Assembly (NCBI RefSeq): GCF_030848805.1
Contig: NC_092365.1
Coordinates: 17,847,049 to 17,911,048 of the forward strand
DNA length: 64,000 bases
From: Temnothorax longispinosus
Taxonomy: Eukaryota > Arthropoda > Insecta > Hymenoptera > Formicidae
Direction: 5' to 3'
Below, piece after piece: positions 1 to 13,613 of this stretch; within the stretch, counting starts at the first letter, position 1, and every line of letters starts with the position of its first letter. Under the pieces are notes generated by a model. The model made no database searches, was not told where the DNA came from, and worked only from the letters and a program-made list of their open reading frames with translations. The translations under genes were made by a program, and so were the position numbers.

Positions 1-1344
1 AAGATGCAACCAGATTACTATTAATTTTTCTATTTCTAAGTATGTCAAATATTAAAAGGCACTTCTATAATTATAGCAATAAACTTTAATTCGTTACTCG
101 ATTTTATTGTTTATTCATAATTAGAGATATTGGTTGGCTCAAAGCGGATCAAATCGATTCACATATGTAAGATCATCTATTATCGACGGGACTAATAGTG
201 AAATAGGATAGTGAGAGATAGGCCACGTGTACACTTGGACCGGCGAAACACAATAGCACATATCCGATAAACATAAATCCACGAAAGCTTCCCGGTATCC
301 GTACGTAATCCAATTATACCTCAGACCAAACGATTCACGCGAATCGGGGCAAGATTGGGATCGTAAATGAATGTGAATACAAGTAATATGAATAGCGGCG
401 TTTTGAGAAACGCGTCGAGACGAATTTAGTTGCTTATGACGATTCATTTATCACCGTCAACCTTCTCTCTCGCGAGATATCGTCCTTTATAGTTGAGCGA
501 AGTTGCAAGTTTACTAAGTCATATCTCACTGCCCGCTCAAGAGAATGTTCACTTCCTTATTGTTCAGTGAACTTAACACGGGTTATGTAACGTAGTCGCG
601 ACAGAAACACTTCTTTCTCCTATCATCGCGAAAAGCAATCGCAATCACGAAACATTTTATAATTCGTAATTTTGACGTTACTGACGTTATATAATACATA
701 TTATGTTGGAAATTTTGTTACCTATATTGCGATTTATTACACGTAGTTGTTGTAATACTTAATTCTCCTTAAAATAATACATTACTCGCAATAATTAGTT
801 AATTCCTGTTCTAATTCGTTGAAATCAACAGGCTTGTACATTATATCACTATAATTAAATTCGTTACAATAACGCCGGAGATCCTTTTTGCGAAGGAGTT
901 ATACACTGTCCCCCGGTTCGCCAAGCAAAACCGGTAAAAACAGCTTCGTCGCTCATCTTCTTGCCTTTCCTCCTTGCTACCAGCTCCACCAGATCGACAG
1001 TACACGAGGAGAAACTTCGATGGCGTCTCTCCTTTTTCGTTCTTTCACCCCGTTTCGCCCTTGCTGCAGCCTATTACTATATCCCAACTATTCCTGCCGA
1101 CGTTTCCATCAAGCATCGATGAACGGGAGCATTTTCAGGGATGCCGACAACGAGAACGAGGGTATGTTAGCTGGGTAGCAGACTGTTGGCGCGGCGAAAG
1201 GGACGCGAACAGGCAGGACCGGGAAGAAGGGAGGGAGTGCGAGTTGGCCGAAGTGGTGTTTCCCCAGGGTAAGCATGAGCATATACTTGCCCGGGGCTTA
1301 TTCAGACAAATCGGTGATTGCTGCGGAGGCGAGCGAAAGGGTAG

Positions 1345-1347
<3 letters not shown>

Positions 1348-1379
<32 letters not shown>
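1348..1379. repeat. (GCC)n trinucleotide microsatellite
   Basis: About ten perfect GCC units lie inside the GC-rich block. The run produces polyproline or polyalanine in the open frames but carries no other coding sign. Confidence 0.9.
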
Positions 1380-1668
1380 CACCACCACCAGCACCTTCAC
1401 TAACACCACTACCATCAGTCGCACATTGCCTTCGCCATCAGCACACCGCACCGAGGTACCCCGCGCCACAAACACGGTGCGCTTGCCTTCGGTGCAACGA
1501 TAGAACGAGACACACCGAAATTCGTTGTGCTTGCGAAGAGAGAGAGAAAGAGAGAGCGACACAGACGGACGGCCATACAGACAGACGAGGAACAGAGGCG
1601 GAAGTGGCAGAGTAGAGAACGAGAAATACTGAACGCGGCATAGGGATTGTCCGTGAGATGGTGGAAAT

Positions 1669-1733
<65 letters not shown>
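1669..1733. repeat. (GA)n dinucleotide microsatellite
   Basis: About 65 bases of almost pure GA with rare AAG interruptions. In insects GA tracts near promoters are GAGA-factor (Trl) target sequence, but here it may simply be a microsatellite. Confidence 0.9.
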
Positions 1734-1735
<2 letters not shown>

Positions 1736-3026
1736 GACGAAAGGCGGAGAGAGCGCAGTCGGACTGAAGAGGAACCAGGGAGAGAGAAGAATGATTGTTT
1801 CCATGATTACAATGGAGAGAGGAAGAGGAAAAGGGGAGAGATGGCCGGGCAGGAGGTGGCGGTCGCGAGTAAAGGGGTATGAGGGAGCAATCTCTTAGCG
1901 CTAACGTAGATTCGTGAGACAAGATCTTTCGAAATATTACACTGGAGGGGTACCGACCGCCGCCGACGTAGACGTGCCCACCGGGGAATTTCGTAACTGC
2001 TCGGATACTGTGTGTGTCAGCCATCGAGTACGTCCAGGAGGTGTGTGTTTTTCCAGGAAAAATACTTTGCGCCTCGTTTGGATAGTCGGGAGATGTGGAG
2101 GAGAGACTTTCAGCACTGAAGTGCTATGTTGCCGCCGGCACACCAGTTCCGGACGATTCACAGAGGTAGATTTATACCCCGACGACCGAGGAACGTAAGC
2201 CTTTAGATTCAAGGTGCTAATGCTCTTACAAAGACTAGCGGTGGAAATGGCGGTCGAGCGGTTCCGTCCGAGTAAGTATAGAACTCGTTTTTAATTTATC
2301 AACCGGGAAAGGAAGTCTTTCTCTACGTCTCTTCCTGTTGCAACGAACGTTTCTTGTTGTAACGAGACCGTGGAAAATCCCCGGATAAAAGCGCACTCGG
2401 AGAGACGAGGGTATATAGCGCAAGTACGAACGTACGTACGAATAACTAGAGAAATAGTATTTCAGTTATTAAATTAAGGCACACAATGAAACTGCACACT
2501 CGGGAGAAGTAACTCTCGAGCTGCGACGAAAAGAAGAAATCGTGTACAACGATTGGCGTGTAACGTTTCTATCGGGACAATCAGTTATCCTGCTCAAAGG
2601 ACTCAAGCAGATTACGCAACGAATATCCTAGTTAATCTCATTAAATTCAATTCCGCGCGCAATCACTGCGCGCGATCTACTACAACAGATTCGATCAATT
2701 TGGTGCTTGATAATTGTCGTGTAGATGCGATTTATTTAACACGTTTCAATTGTTACGGCATGTGTGAGTATATGAATATTCCATTATATTATGGAGTTAT
2801 ACTTTTAATAATAAACTAATTTTTTGTACTTCTCACCGATGCACATTTATAAATTAATTTATTCAATGTTAATCGACATTAATCAACATTCTTAAACATA
2901 ACTTATGTAATGTATAATATTATGTAAATATGTAATGTTACGTAAATATATCATTATTGAATAATTTAAATAAATATTATAAATTATAAATAGATAATAA
3001 TAAGTGAAACTGGACCAATATGAATC

Positions 3027-3580
3027 TTACAATCAACTAGAGAAGATGCCATTTTCAATCGGGCTAGATCTTAGTAGCCTAATAATAATATTTCTATGTG
3101 AATTTTATATCGTTTTTCTAATTCACAATCAGTGACTACTACCTAAACTACACGCCGATTATTTGTCTTAAAATACAATTTGTTGTTGGAACAGTAAATC
3201 CACACACTTAAATCGATAATTCATTTAACTTTTGATGCTAAAAAGCGTTTCTTTTTTAATTACTGTAAAGAATTTATTACGAAAAATATCACCCCAACCA
3301 AGGTTCGAACCTGGATCTCCCTATCCGTGATCGTGATGAGCGTTTTTCGCAATAAATTCTTGAAATTCTTTACAATGATTTTAAAAGAATGCTTATTAGC
3401 ATAAAACTCGATTATCGATTTAAGTATACAGATTTACTGTTCCAACAATAACTTGTGTTTTAAGATCGACAAGTATAATCAGTTTACTGAGTAGAAAAAG
3501 TGTACAAAATTCACACAGAAATTTATTATTAGGCTACCAAGATCCAGCTAAAAAATGGCATCTCCTCTAACTGATTATAA
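3027..3580. mobile_element. Palindromic (long inverted repeat) MITE-like element with a tRNA-like centre
   Basis: Two arms of roughly 270 bases are inverted copies of each other. The outer part (left AGATGCCATTTT, right its complement) and several inner blocks match with scattered mismatches, for example TTGTTGGAACAGTAAATC on one arm and its complement on the other. There is no open reading frame, so this is a non-autonomous DNA element or fold-back element. Near the centre, read on the minus strand, lies CCAGG-TTCGAAC-CTTGG. That has the shape of a tRNA T-arm: a five-pair stem with one G-T pair and a seven-base loop. Exact ends and target duplication are not clear. Confidence 0.8.
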
Positions 3581-6500
3581 AATTAATAAGTTGGCATTTA
3601 TTCAAATCGTCCATTATCAAATACTTTATATTTTTTATATTTTACAGCAATAAATCACATTTAAATATTTCTATCTATTATTTACATATTTAATTAAAGG
3701 AAACTTTCAACACTGAACTGCTTTATGCACGAAGAGAAGATCTCTAATTAGTATCAAAGTCTCTTTGATGCGAAGGATTATCACTAAGCATATTGAGCAT
3801 CCATAATGAAAGCCGTCTTGACAAGAATGTAATCTACCGAATTTGGAGAGTCGATTGAATATGCAGTATACAGTTATTAATGACTAAATTAAAAAAATAT
3901 ATATATATTAAAATATAAAGAATATCTATTATACAATTTTATACGCTTACAATTTTATACCCTGCTAAAAAAACTATCAAAAATTGACTAATCGTAAATT
4001 ATTGATGCATTGTTGATGTATGTATCATATTCGATTTTACGTAAACGGATTCCATGTAATGTGCCTATATAAATATTTTAAAAAAATTGTACTATTTCAA
4101 TGGGATATCGAGTAACCTCGGGGGGGAATTCAGTCAAAAGTATAATGCGTTAGAGGATTAGCGATTGAAATATGCCCTTTATTGTTGGAATCACAACAAA
4201 GCTAAAAGGAAATAATACCATCCTAAACGTGCAGCGAAATAGAAACCTCAGATTTATATTTCATTAATTATCCTTTCGGATCATGGATTACTTACTACGG
4301 TCGCCGATTCTTAGGATCGTGACCATGCAAAATGCTGAACTAAGTCGCCGTTTAAGTCCTCGAGAGCTTTTTATGCGATAAGCATGCCGTTTCCGCAGAG
4401 GAGGAGGAACAGTATTATTCCGGGATAGAATCGAACGAATCGTTATCTTCTCCATAGGGATAATGACCCCACAGTCAACGTCGATAGTGTGCCCCTCCTT
4501 TCATAGAGAACAAACTGTTATTCCTTCGTGACAATGTACTTAAAGCGCCGTCGATTGTACCTCGATAAAGAAAGAATTCAAACGGCGACTTCCGTCATCT
4601 TTCAGTTTTCTCTCATTTAACCCCTTTCCGTTTCTTCGATAGCTAAAGGCATTCCGTTTTTCGCGTAAATGCTCGCTTTTACCGGAAACTCGATTTATAT
4701 TGAACTACTTATACATCGATTCGATTAAGCTATGCGGCGCACGGTTCGCTGCTTTCCCATTACCATAATCACAAATAGCATTGTTACACAAAGGAAAACT
4801 CCCTTTCTCACAGAAAATCATAATCAGTCGTTTAAACAAAAAATTTCAATATTTTTTTAATTTTCTAGTTTTAAATATCGTTTCACAGAGAGAATAATTC
4901 AATCTACAAATTTATCTCTAATTTTTGTGTGCCAGCCCAGACGTTTTATATATTTCCACATTTTGAAAAACAAAAGGCTTTAGAAAGTGCCTCTGAAATC
5001 TAGCTGTATACTTATACTGTAATTTTATGTTTTTATAAGAAAAAGGATTCAAAATTTAATATCACAAGCCATATTTATATCGAGTACAAAAATTGATATA
5101 TGCTAATAATTTATTGATTTATATCAGTATTCTATCTAACATTTTAAATCATCTTTAATGTGCATGTTCGAACGTTTTCTTGAAAAGATAACCTTTTATT
5201 ACTATTTATTACACGATATGCTTTTACGTCATAACTCTACGGTCACTATTCTGTATCAATGCGCGTCAAGTAAACGTCTGCGACATATATTAATGTACGT
5301 CCTTAAGGCCAATTAACCCTGTTTTCAGCGATCAACCCCTTCGTCTGAGCTCGCCGCTGAGGTTGCGGCAAGGTAACACGCGTGTCGCGCAGGTGTATGG
5401 GTAACACACCACCCCAGGTTGCGTCCCAGCACGTCATGTAACTGGCCGCACGCGTATGGCCAGAGGTGGTTATATGGGTCGCACAACAGTCACTTGAGAT
5501 TAATTACCAAGTGCATCGTTAGAGATAACGCGACGAAGGCTGGCGGCGGTTAAGTGAAGCGATGGTACCTAGATACGACGTTAAATTGAACCTTTCGTCG
5601 TCGCTGATTCCCGCAATGCCGCCGCCAACCGCACCGGCCCGACCCGGGGTGCAAGCTGGTACAATATGCGTACTTGCCTAAAAGCAATTACTGCCGACGT
5701 GCACACATACACACGTGCATACATATACGAAGACACATACGTGTGCACTTGACGATAGCGCGCGATATAATATTGTTCGGAGAGCATCTCGTTCATATTG
5801 GCTTCGTCAAACCCGTAGCGGGACACGAGCGAAAGACGATGTCTGATGTTAATCTACGTGCGCGGTTGCTGAATATCATTATGGGTTATGCACCGAGCTA
5901 TCCCAAGTTAATAGCCTGAATCAACTCTTCGGAAAAAAAATATGGAGCGAATGTGTACTAGCGAGCGATCACTAAATCTGGATTACTTACATCAGTAAAT
6001 ATGAATTTTCGAAAGACGTTATTAAAACATTTATTAGAAGAAATGATTATTTACTCATGATCTTATATAATTTTAATGTTTTTCTTTCATTTATAATAAA
6101 GATGATCTTTGAGAAGTTGTAGCATTTTACAATATTCCTTAAGCGGATATTCCCCTCTAGTGCATCTACCCACTAACCTTTGGAAAATAAAACAGACGTT
6201 CGCGTAGTTCCATTAAAGTCGCGTAAAAATAACATTCCGCGACGGGAAGATAACTTAAGCGAAGTAACGCCATTTCTCCAATAGTGATCTTCCCTGTTAC
6301 TTTTTAAAACAGGGACAAGATTAGTTTCAAGTATCCCAGAACATTTATGACAGATGATTCTTGTTGATTTCAGCAGAAAACTGTTATATTATCCTTACTA
6401 TCGTGCGTTTCGCTGATTAAAAAAAAAACTGATATTAAATTGCGAATTTGTCATTAAATGATGACGCAGTGGCAAAACATCCTATACATTTACTCCGGTA

Positions 6501-6736
6501 TTTGCGCGTCGTTGTAGAGCGATAATTTATACCATTGCCGAAAATTCCGTTGAATTCTCAGTGAAATTTCACGTAAGAGAGGTATTCATTCGGCGATTCG
6601 AATTCGCGCTCGGTGAGGAAAAACAATCCATCCGGTTAATTCTTCCCAGTAATTTTCCGTTAACGAAAAATCCGCGGATCTCTTGTCATCTTTATAAAGG
6701 AAAGTCTTGATATCTCGTTGTCACTATATTCCGCAG

Positions 6737-9700
6737 GTGGGATGGCTACGTGCCGAGGATCAGACGATCCTATCGATGGGCGATCGCAAGGTTATTCAGT
6801 CGACTCGATTCTTCGTCACCCTGGAGAACGCCAAAACGAAGAACCAAACGCAATCGCGGGAGGACGAGGAGGCCACTTGGCAGTTGCATATTCGGGGGCT
6901 GAAGGAGGCCGATCGTGGCTGTTACATGTGCCAACTCAACACCAAGCCCATGTTGAGCCAGCTGGGATGCGTGGACGTCCTAGGTATGCCTAATTGCACG
7001 CGTTACGTCGCATTCCGGCCGACCGGCCAGGTTTGCGGCTGTTGGCAGAGACGTCACGTACGCACGCACGCACCGCGTTTCGATTAGACTGGGCCGGCTT
7101 TAGGGCCGGAAAATATGCGTGCCTCGCCGCTGGAGCGGCGCGTTTGAATAGGCCGCTGCATATACACGTGCATATGGATCTCGCGCAATACGGAGATCCC
7201 TCGTTACGCGTGTTCGTGCAGGATAATGATGATGACGCGAACACAATGCGTAAGGTGTAATTGTAGCGTTATACGCTTGCTAATTTATGGTTGGGGAGAG
7301 ATTCTAAGGGACCGACGTTAATTGACTTTAGAAAAGTTTGAAAATCCTCGGTCTTCAAACATCAGATCCCTTAATTCCGTCAAGGAATTCATTAAATAAT
7401 TTGGCACGTCCGCCGTGGGTGAGTTATTCGAGCAAACTTAATTTGTAACACGTGTTTCCTTCCAGGAAGAGGATGTAATATCGATGCCGGGGAGTTAGTT
7501 TACAAGGAGCATTATCGGTCATATAAGAAACGCTAACGGCTGCGCTTTAATTTATAGTTTAATTAAACGCGATAACGAAGTTCGAAAGTCTACCTGGCAG
7601 AAAGTCTAGTGGTGTTCGTTGACTTCGTCAGCTGATGGATGCTCATACTTTGTAGCTCGCAAAGATCGCAACTAAACTGTTTCTATCGAATTTACACATT
7701 ATCTTCTTTTAACGTTAATTATATCGACGTAACACGCGCAACTTTAATATTTGCTCCGTTCGTTTTATGTATCGGTAATATTCTAGATGAAACATCCTCG
7801 GAGCCGCTTCAATTTCGGCAAGTGCGCGCAGCTCGTTGTACGCCGTTACGGTATCATAAAATGCACAATTTTATATCGCGCCGACGAGCCGGCTAATATC
7901 ATCTACTTTGTGCGTGAGGGAGAAACGGGGACGAGCCAAAGGATAAACCGGGAATGCGTTCCATTGCGTGTGTGCTTGTTCGTCGTCGAACACCAAAAAG
8001 CGGTCCCTCTCGCTGCTGAATGGAATGAAATTCCTTTACGTAGAAATACGAGAAAATGCCATCCCTTTTTTTTTCTCATCGTTCGGCTCGTCTGTACGCA
8101 GCGTATGTTATATCGCGACATACTTCAGCTTTGGATCATTGTAATTGAAACGAATCGAACGACTCTTCGAGAATTGGATGGAATTCCATTAGAAGACCAT
8201 TCTCCGAGGAGGGATCGCCCGCCGATATTTCATTTCCGTCGAGTGTGACGGGAATGATTTCGAGATGACTTTTCGGTCGTCTTCGCCAACGTCGCAGCAA
8301 TGGCCAGGTTAAATTGCGTTAGAATGATCGGTAATGCCGATTCTTTATAGTCCGCGCACCTGCCAGTCTTCGTTCGCGAAGTTCCGTTTCGGCCGAAGAG
8401 ACTCACATGAAGATATATTGTTTCACGTGACACACTGACACGCAATTTCGATCCCATTTGTAAATTGTTTCTTAGACAACGCGGCGCGTGATATCGGGTG
8501 AAATTTCGTCATAATCCTCAGGCACGTGTTGAATTTGTGATAGATGGACACGTGAGATATCGGGAAATTCGTTTCATTCCACGAAGGGCTTACACGGATA
8601 TAACGATCAGTGTACTTTACATTTCGTATACACACAATGCAGTTTAGAAAACGTGCTTGTTACTCGGACTGTTTTACTTATTCTTTTTGTTATCGAGCTT
8701 TACACATGCTCCCAGCGTTCGATATAGGAGCAAAATGAAATGAGTTATAATATAAAATATTAATTTAAGAGTTTCACAATTGTTTTTTCAAACGCCATTA
8801 AAATGTATGCGGAATTAATTTTCCGTATTTTGCATTTTATACGCCGCGGAAGAAAATGCTCCTGTGGATAGCGTATTTAAAAACAAACATATTAGTAATA
8901 GAAAAATAATTTCATAAAGGATGCGCATAAGGCATTATGTTGGTGGAAAAATTATTGTTCTACAGTCATAAATTTTTGACAACGTATTCTTCACAGTCCT
9001 TGTAATTCACTATGATACATGTGTTGTGTGGATTAGATAGTACAACTATTCGTAAAATAATTCTTCCTTATCGTGGAGACATTTTGCGCAGGTTATTTTA
9101 TCTTATTTTATTGCATATTTCATTTTAACTTTATTTTAACGTATTTGCATAGACACAACACTCGTATCCTCGTATCTTTTTCGACGCTAAGTTTGGAGGG
9201 ATCGTATCACTGTACGTCATTTTCAAATAAAATATATAATATGTCCCAAAAGAGAATCAGAGATAATGATTAAAATGACGTGATGATGATGTAAGTTTTT
9301 TGGCATAGTTGTTGTAATATAATTTTAAACGCGTTATTATCTCATCTGATGAAGTGTTATTCGATCTCTTCCTTCCAGTGCCGCCCGATATCCTGAGTTC
9401 CGGTACCTCGGACGGCGAGGTCTCCGTACTCGAGGGTGAGAACGCCACGTTGTCATGCAACGCGTCCGGACGGCCGCCCCCTCGCGTGTTCTGGCGACGC
9501 GAGAAAAGTGATTTCATACTCGTTAGGGGTGTTCACGATCCGTTGATACAAGGTAAGATATCGCTCCGAGATCCTGAGAGCCAGGGTTGTCACTTTCGAT
9601 CTCCGTAATTGTCGTCTCTTTACGTCACGCTTAACGTCATGTGAAACTGGCGTTTATTCCGGAATGAAATGTCTCTCCGCAAGGAAAACCACAACGCGAA

Positions 9701-12700
9701 CTAATTATTCGCGTTCCTATTTACATTACGTAACATTATTGTGGATTTAATTGGGTATTTACTGCGGGTTTATGCTCAATAATGATAGAAAAGAATTTTT
9801 ACTCGAAACTTAGAATGAGAAGGGAAGCTTTTGCTCTTCTTTTTAGAGAAATCAATTTAAATCAAATGTTATATGAAGGTTTGAAAGTTATAATAAATAA
9901 TCTCTTTTTTTCTCCTGAAGTATATGAAATCGGTATAAAAATTTTGAAAAAATCCCGACCTTTTTAATATCTTCGTAAACGTTTTAATACCTTTGCTTTT
10001 GCGCTATTAGAATAATCCCGATAATCCGACGTGTCTCAATCAAATAGTCAAGCGTTTTAAAGGGATATGAAGACATCGTAAATTCACACACGTATAGGTG
10101 CTCCCGATCGAAAGCAATTACGGCGGAACACGTTCCATCGAATAGAGATTAGTTTGTCCGCAATGACTTTCAATATCCTTCGGGCACGTCGAGTTCCGCT
10201 GCATTTCGCAAGACACCCGCACTCGAGGAATTTTGTGCAGTCGCGTGGTGGATCGCGCGCCGCGAGTAGATCGACCGGTTGAAAGAAATACTTGCAACAT
10301 CATGCGAGTACCAGCGACTCACGCGGAATTAAACGAGTGCGCTTGTATAACTATTGACGTTCAATTGAAATGATTGACGTCGTGCTAGAGAGACAAATTT
10401 TAGCAATCAATCGATTTCCGATACAGCTCGATGCAGTCCCGAAGGGTGTGTAACGCATAATACATACTTTTACAATGCTTTTCAATGAAAGACTTTTATA
10501 AATTCATTGTATATGTATTTCATTTATCAGTTATGGTTTTCGAAGCTTCGTATCATTGTTCGATGCATCTATTAGTAACCGCGATGTAAAATGTATATGT
10601 AATTTATTCTGATTTTTATATAGAAGAAAGATTCAAATAATACCATAATAAACTATACCAGGCTTTTATCTTTTAAAAACATTAATACCGCATAGTAAAA
10701 AACCCGTTATATAATATTAATATTATGCAAACTATTAATCATATTAATAATACCGTCAATTATATTAATTTATTGTTAATATAATGAAAATTATTGTATT
10801 TTTCCAGATATAATTTGCTTTTCCAAACTGTCACGTTATTTGATTAACAATTAATGAAAATGTGGTGCGCAATAATTAAATTCTCAAATAAAAAGACGTT
10901 ATTTCCGTACTCGATAATGCAATCAAATATACGACAATTGTTAATTTAATACAAGTGAGTATAGTGCTGTGCGAATTCGTCAGCTGTCAGAACAAATCAA
11001 CGTATCTTGTATTTTTGATCGATCTTATTAAACTTCTGACACATTTTATCGCGAATATGGAACGACACATTCCACATGTGATTTATGTCGGCCGTTCGTT
11101 CGATAATAATATAATTCATTATCTTTCAGTTATTTGAAAAGCGCATGCTACATACGCACGCTCAATGCAATTCCTCATTGGATAATGGAAATTGTAAACA
11201 CGTAGCAAAAATATGGATTTTCAAAATTTCGTTATCATTTTTAATGATAAACTGTATTTCAAATATGATATATAAATATATGATAATATAAAATATAATA
11301 CAAGATTGAAAATTTTTCTAATTAACTAGATTAACTTATCGTTGGCATTTATGAGCTATAATAATAACACTTCTACTCGTTTTACATGATCAATCATTGT
11401 TTTCATCAATCATGCTAAAATACAAATATCGCTGCAAGTTTTATTACACTAATACAACACAGTAATAAATGAAAAAAATTGTGTATCTACATCTTTAGGT
11501 TTGATTAAAAAGTGAAATGAGGATTAATTAAATATTACATATCCCTTAGCAGGTTTACATATCCCTTAAGGCAGAAATATTAAGCTGAGCCACCAAATAT
11601 AGTAAATTCCAACGACAAATTTTGCTACAAATACATATTCTGCTTATCATTGCGTGCCCCGAAGGCGTATTTCGTGAATAATTACTCAGGGCACGTTAAC
11701 ACGTCGGCTTATATGGTCGACGAGGGAGCAGCTTTCAACGAGATATTCATACAACGTACGATTTTCTAGTGGACAACCTGTCCGGCGAGAGGCTAGAATT
11801 AACCAGGGTAGACAGGAGGCAAATGGGGGCTTATCTTTGCATAGCTAGAAACGAAGTGCCTCCGGCGGTCAGCAAGAGGGTTAATCTAAAAGTAAATTGT
11901 GAGTACTTGAAAACGATTTATAACGTTTTATACCCGGCATTATCAAATCGAGATTGAAATCAATTGATAGACAGACAGGACCGTTTATCCAATTTAATGA
12001 TTATTCTATTATTGTGACAATAATATAGAAAACGTTTAATAACATTACCTACTATGCCATCACATTGAATCGTAAAAAAAAAACATGTTATTTACATTAG
12101 CGGAAAAACCGCAGAAATGAAATGAAATACAAACAACATATGTAAATGTAAAAATCAGATTATTACTCTCTCATTTCTTTGCCTTTGCAGTCCCTCCTAG
12201 CGCAAAAGCACCGAATCAGCTGCTCAGTTCTCCCCTGGATACAAACGTGTCGCTAATCTGCTTAATCGAGGCTTATCCCAAGACGATTAACTTGTGGATG
12301 CGGAAGGAGCAAGTTATCATGAGCGGGTATGTACCGAGACAATATTGACAGTTTAGTCTACCGATCCCCGGGCGTAGTTCAAATCCGTTGTTCGACAATC
12401 TCCTCGGTGATAAGAGACAAAACGTTCCGCGTTTAGCAAATTGCTTTTTGCTAAATCGCTTCTGACCTCGGTCACCGCGATTTCGGATATCGATCCCGGC
12501 GGCGATTCCGGGTTATTCTAACGAGATGTCGAATAACGGAATCTATTTTCCCTATCGCGGACGTTAAACGTAAGTGATATGTCAATGCAGAGGCAGATAC
12601 GAAATCGACGAGCGAGGAGACCCCGACGAGGAATGGAAGACGACGATCGTGTTGAAGATAAGACGCTTGGAGAAAACGGATTTGGGCGAATACACGTGCT

Positions 12701-12755
12701 CAGCCTCCTCAAGTATGGGAAAAGCCGAGGCGACTCTCAGGGTATATGGTGAGTA

Positions 12756-12833
<78 letters not shown>

Positions 12834-13613
12834 TACATAAGACGGAATAAATACGTCATCCCCTAATGATAATCAGGCATCGACAATATAGTTCTGTTAA
12901 ATCTACGCTCGAAATTCCAGTATAGATATGATTGGTGTCGCGCATTACTTTTAACGATATTTTTTACAATACCTAATATAAAAATTTCAAGCACCATTAA
13001 AAATACTATTCTAAAATTTACTATTCTTTTCAATCGTAAGAATAATTTAACTATTTTTAACGGTATATATATTCGGATCTTCGAAAAACAAAATATGATA
13101 CATATCTACATTATTTAAATTTATTATTGACGGTTACGGATAAAAAAAGCTGACTAAAAAAACGCGTCGGTTTCTAAAAAAAGAGAAAGGAGACACGTCC
13201 GAAAAGCGAAGCGTCTCGGTTTACCCTGTCCATGATTCACGTGGATATTTTCAGAGATCGAGCGCGTAACCATGCCCACCCGCGTCACCTCGACCAACTG
13301 GAAGCGACTGAACCGAGGCAAGTCAAAGCCCGGGCAAGGGACGATGGTCAATCGGGTTTTCTATCAGCAAGTGAGCACGCCGGCGATGCAGAAGAGCACG
13401 GCGCGATTGATTTACAACAACAGGTACGCGACCACATCGACCACCGCGGATCCGCGTGCTCCCTCAATCAAGGACCAGGGTAATGCCTTTAAGCACAACA
13501 ACCACAATGACAACCACCAGAATCTCAAGGATCGTAGCGACGCGTCCGCAGTCATCGCCAGCAAGCGGGTCGTCTTACCGCTCTGTCTCGTATTGTTCTC
13601 GACGGTGCGATAA
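6737..13613 (+). CDS. Lachesin/DIP-type GPI-anchored three-Ig cell adhesion protein, 3' six coding exons (5' incomplete)
   Basis: Exons 6737-6983, 9379-9552, 11770-11898, 12191-12326, 12591-12748 and 13255-13613 join in phase (phases 0, 1, 1, 1, 2, 1 at the exon starts) to give 400 residues and a stop. Exon one gives the back of Ig1 (VGWLRAEDQTIL, then DRGCYMCQLNTKPM, the family's second-cysteine motif). Exons two and three give Ig2 (VPPDI linker, ATLSCNASGRPPPRVFWRRE, MGAYLCIARNEVPP). Exons four and five give Ig3 (VSLICLIEAYPKTINLW, LGEYTCSASSSMGKAEATL). Exon six is a polar linker ending in a hydrophobic stretch (VVLPLCLVLFSTVR), as in GPI-anchor signals. In flies this family (DIPs, lachesin) sits on neurons and binds Dpr proteins for synaptic partner recognition. 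Which DIP paralogue this is cannot be fixed here. The signal peptide and first Ig1 strand lie upstream. Ig1 carries an unusual acidic insert before WQLHI. Confidence 0.9.
12759..12837. repeat. (AT)n dinucleotide microsatellite
   Basis: About 70 bases of perfect AT alternation, then an ACATATATACATA tail. It starts ten bases after the donor of the fifth Ig-gene exon, so it sits at the very start of that intron. Confidence 0.95.

Larger units (their letters stand above)
880..2260. promoter_or_regulatory. GC-rich, repeat-laden block, possible promoter/5' UTR exon
   Basis: This is a CpG-richer island in AT-rich surroundings, with a trinucleotide run and a long GA run inside it. On the plus strand a good donor (AGG then GTAAGC) lies at 1268/1269, so an untranslated first exon of the downstream Ig gene could end there. 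Long open frames on both strands here are made of low-complexity repeat and do not look like protein. Assigning it to the Ig gene is inference. It could equally be an intronic regulatory island. Confidence 0.25.
1..6736. other. Non-coding DNA upstream of the first recognised Ig exon
   Basis: No exon with a recognisable protein was found here. The Ig gene that follows needs at least one upstream exon (signal peptide and the first half of Ig1) ending in phase 0 before 6737. I looked for a Cys-containing Ig1 start before a GT donor and found none I can defend. The stretch is mainly AT-rich. It has a GC-rich block at about 0.9-2.2 kb, a palindromic element at 3.0-3.6 kb and a moderately GC-rich patch at about 5.33-5.72 kb. 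It is probably intron of the Ig gene or intergenic DNA. Confidence 0.6.

Noticed and set aside
974..2024. Long open frames on both strands in the 1-2 kb block
   Set aside because: They are built on GCC and GA repeats (polyproline, Arg-Glu, Leu-Ser runs) and overlap each other on opposite strands. No protein family is visible.
3290..3330. A functional tRNA gene
   Set aside because: Only a T-arm-like hairpin is present. No A box, D-arm or anticodon arm could be drawn at the right distance, so it is not called as a tRNA.
7787..8248. 153-codon plus-strand open frame inside an intron of the Ig gene
   Set aside because: No recognisable motif, a poly-Phe run from a T tract, and no splice context linking it to the Ig exons. 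Treated as chance.
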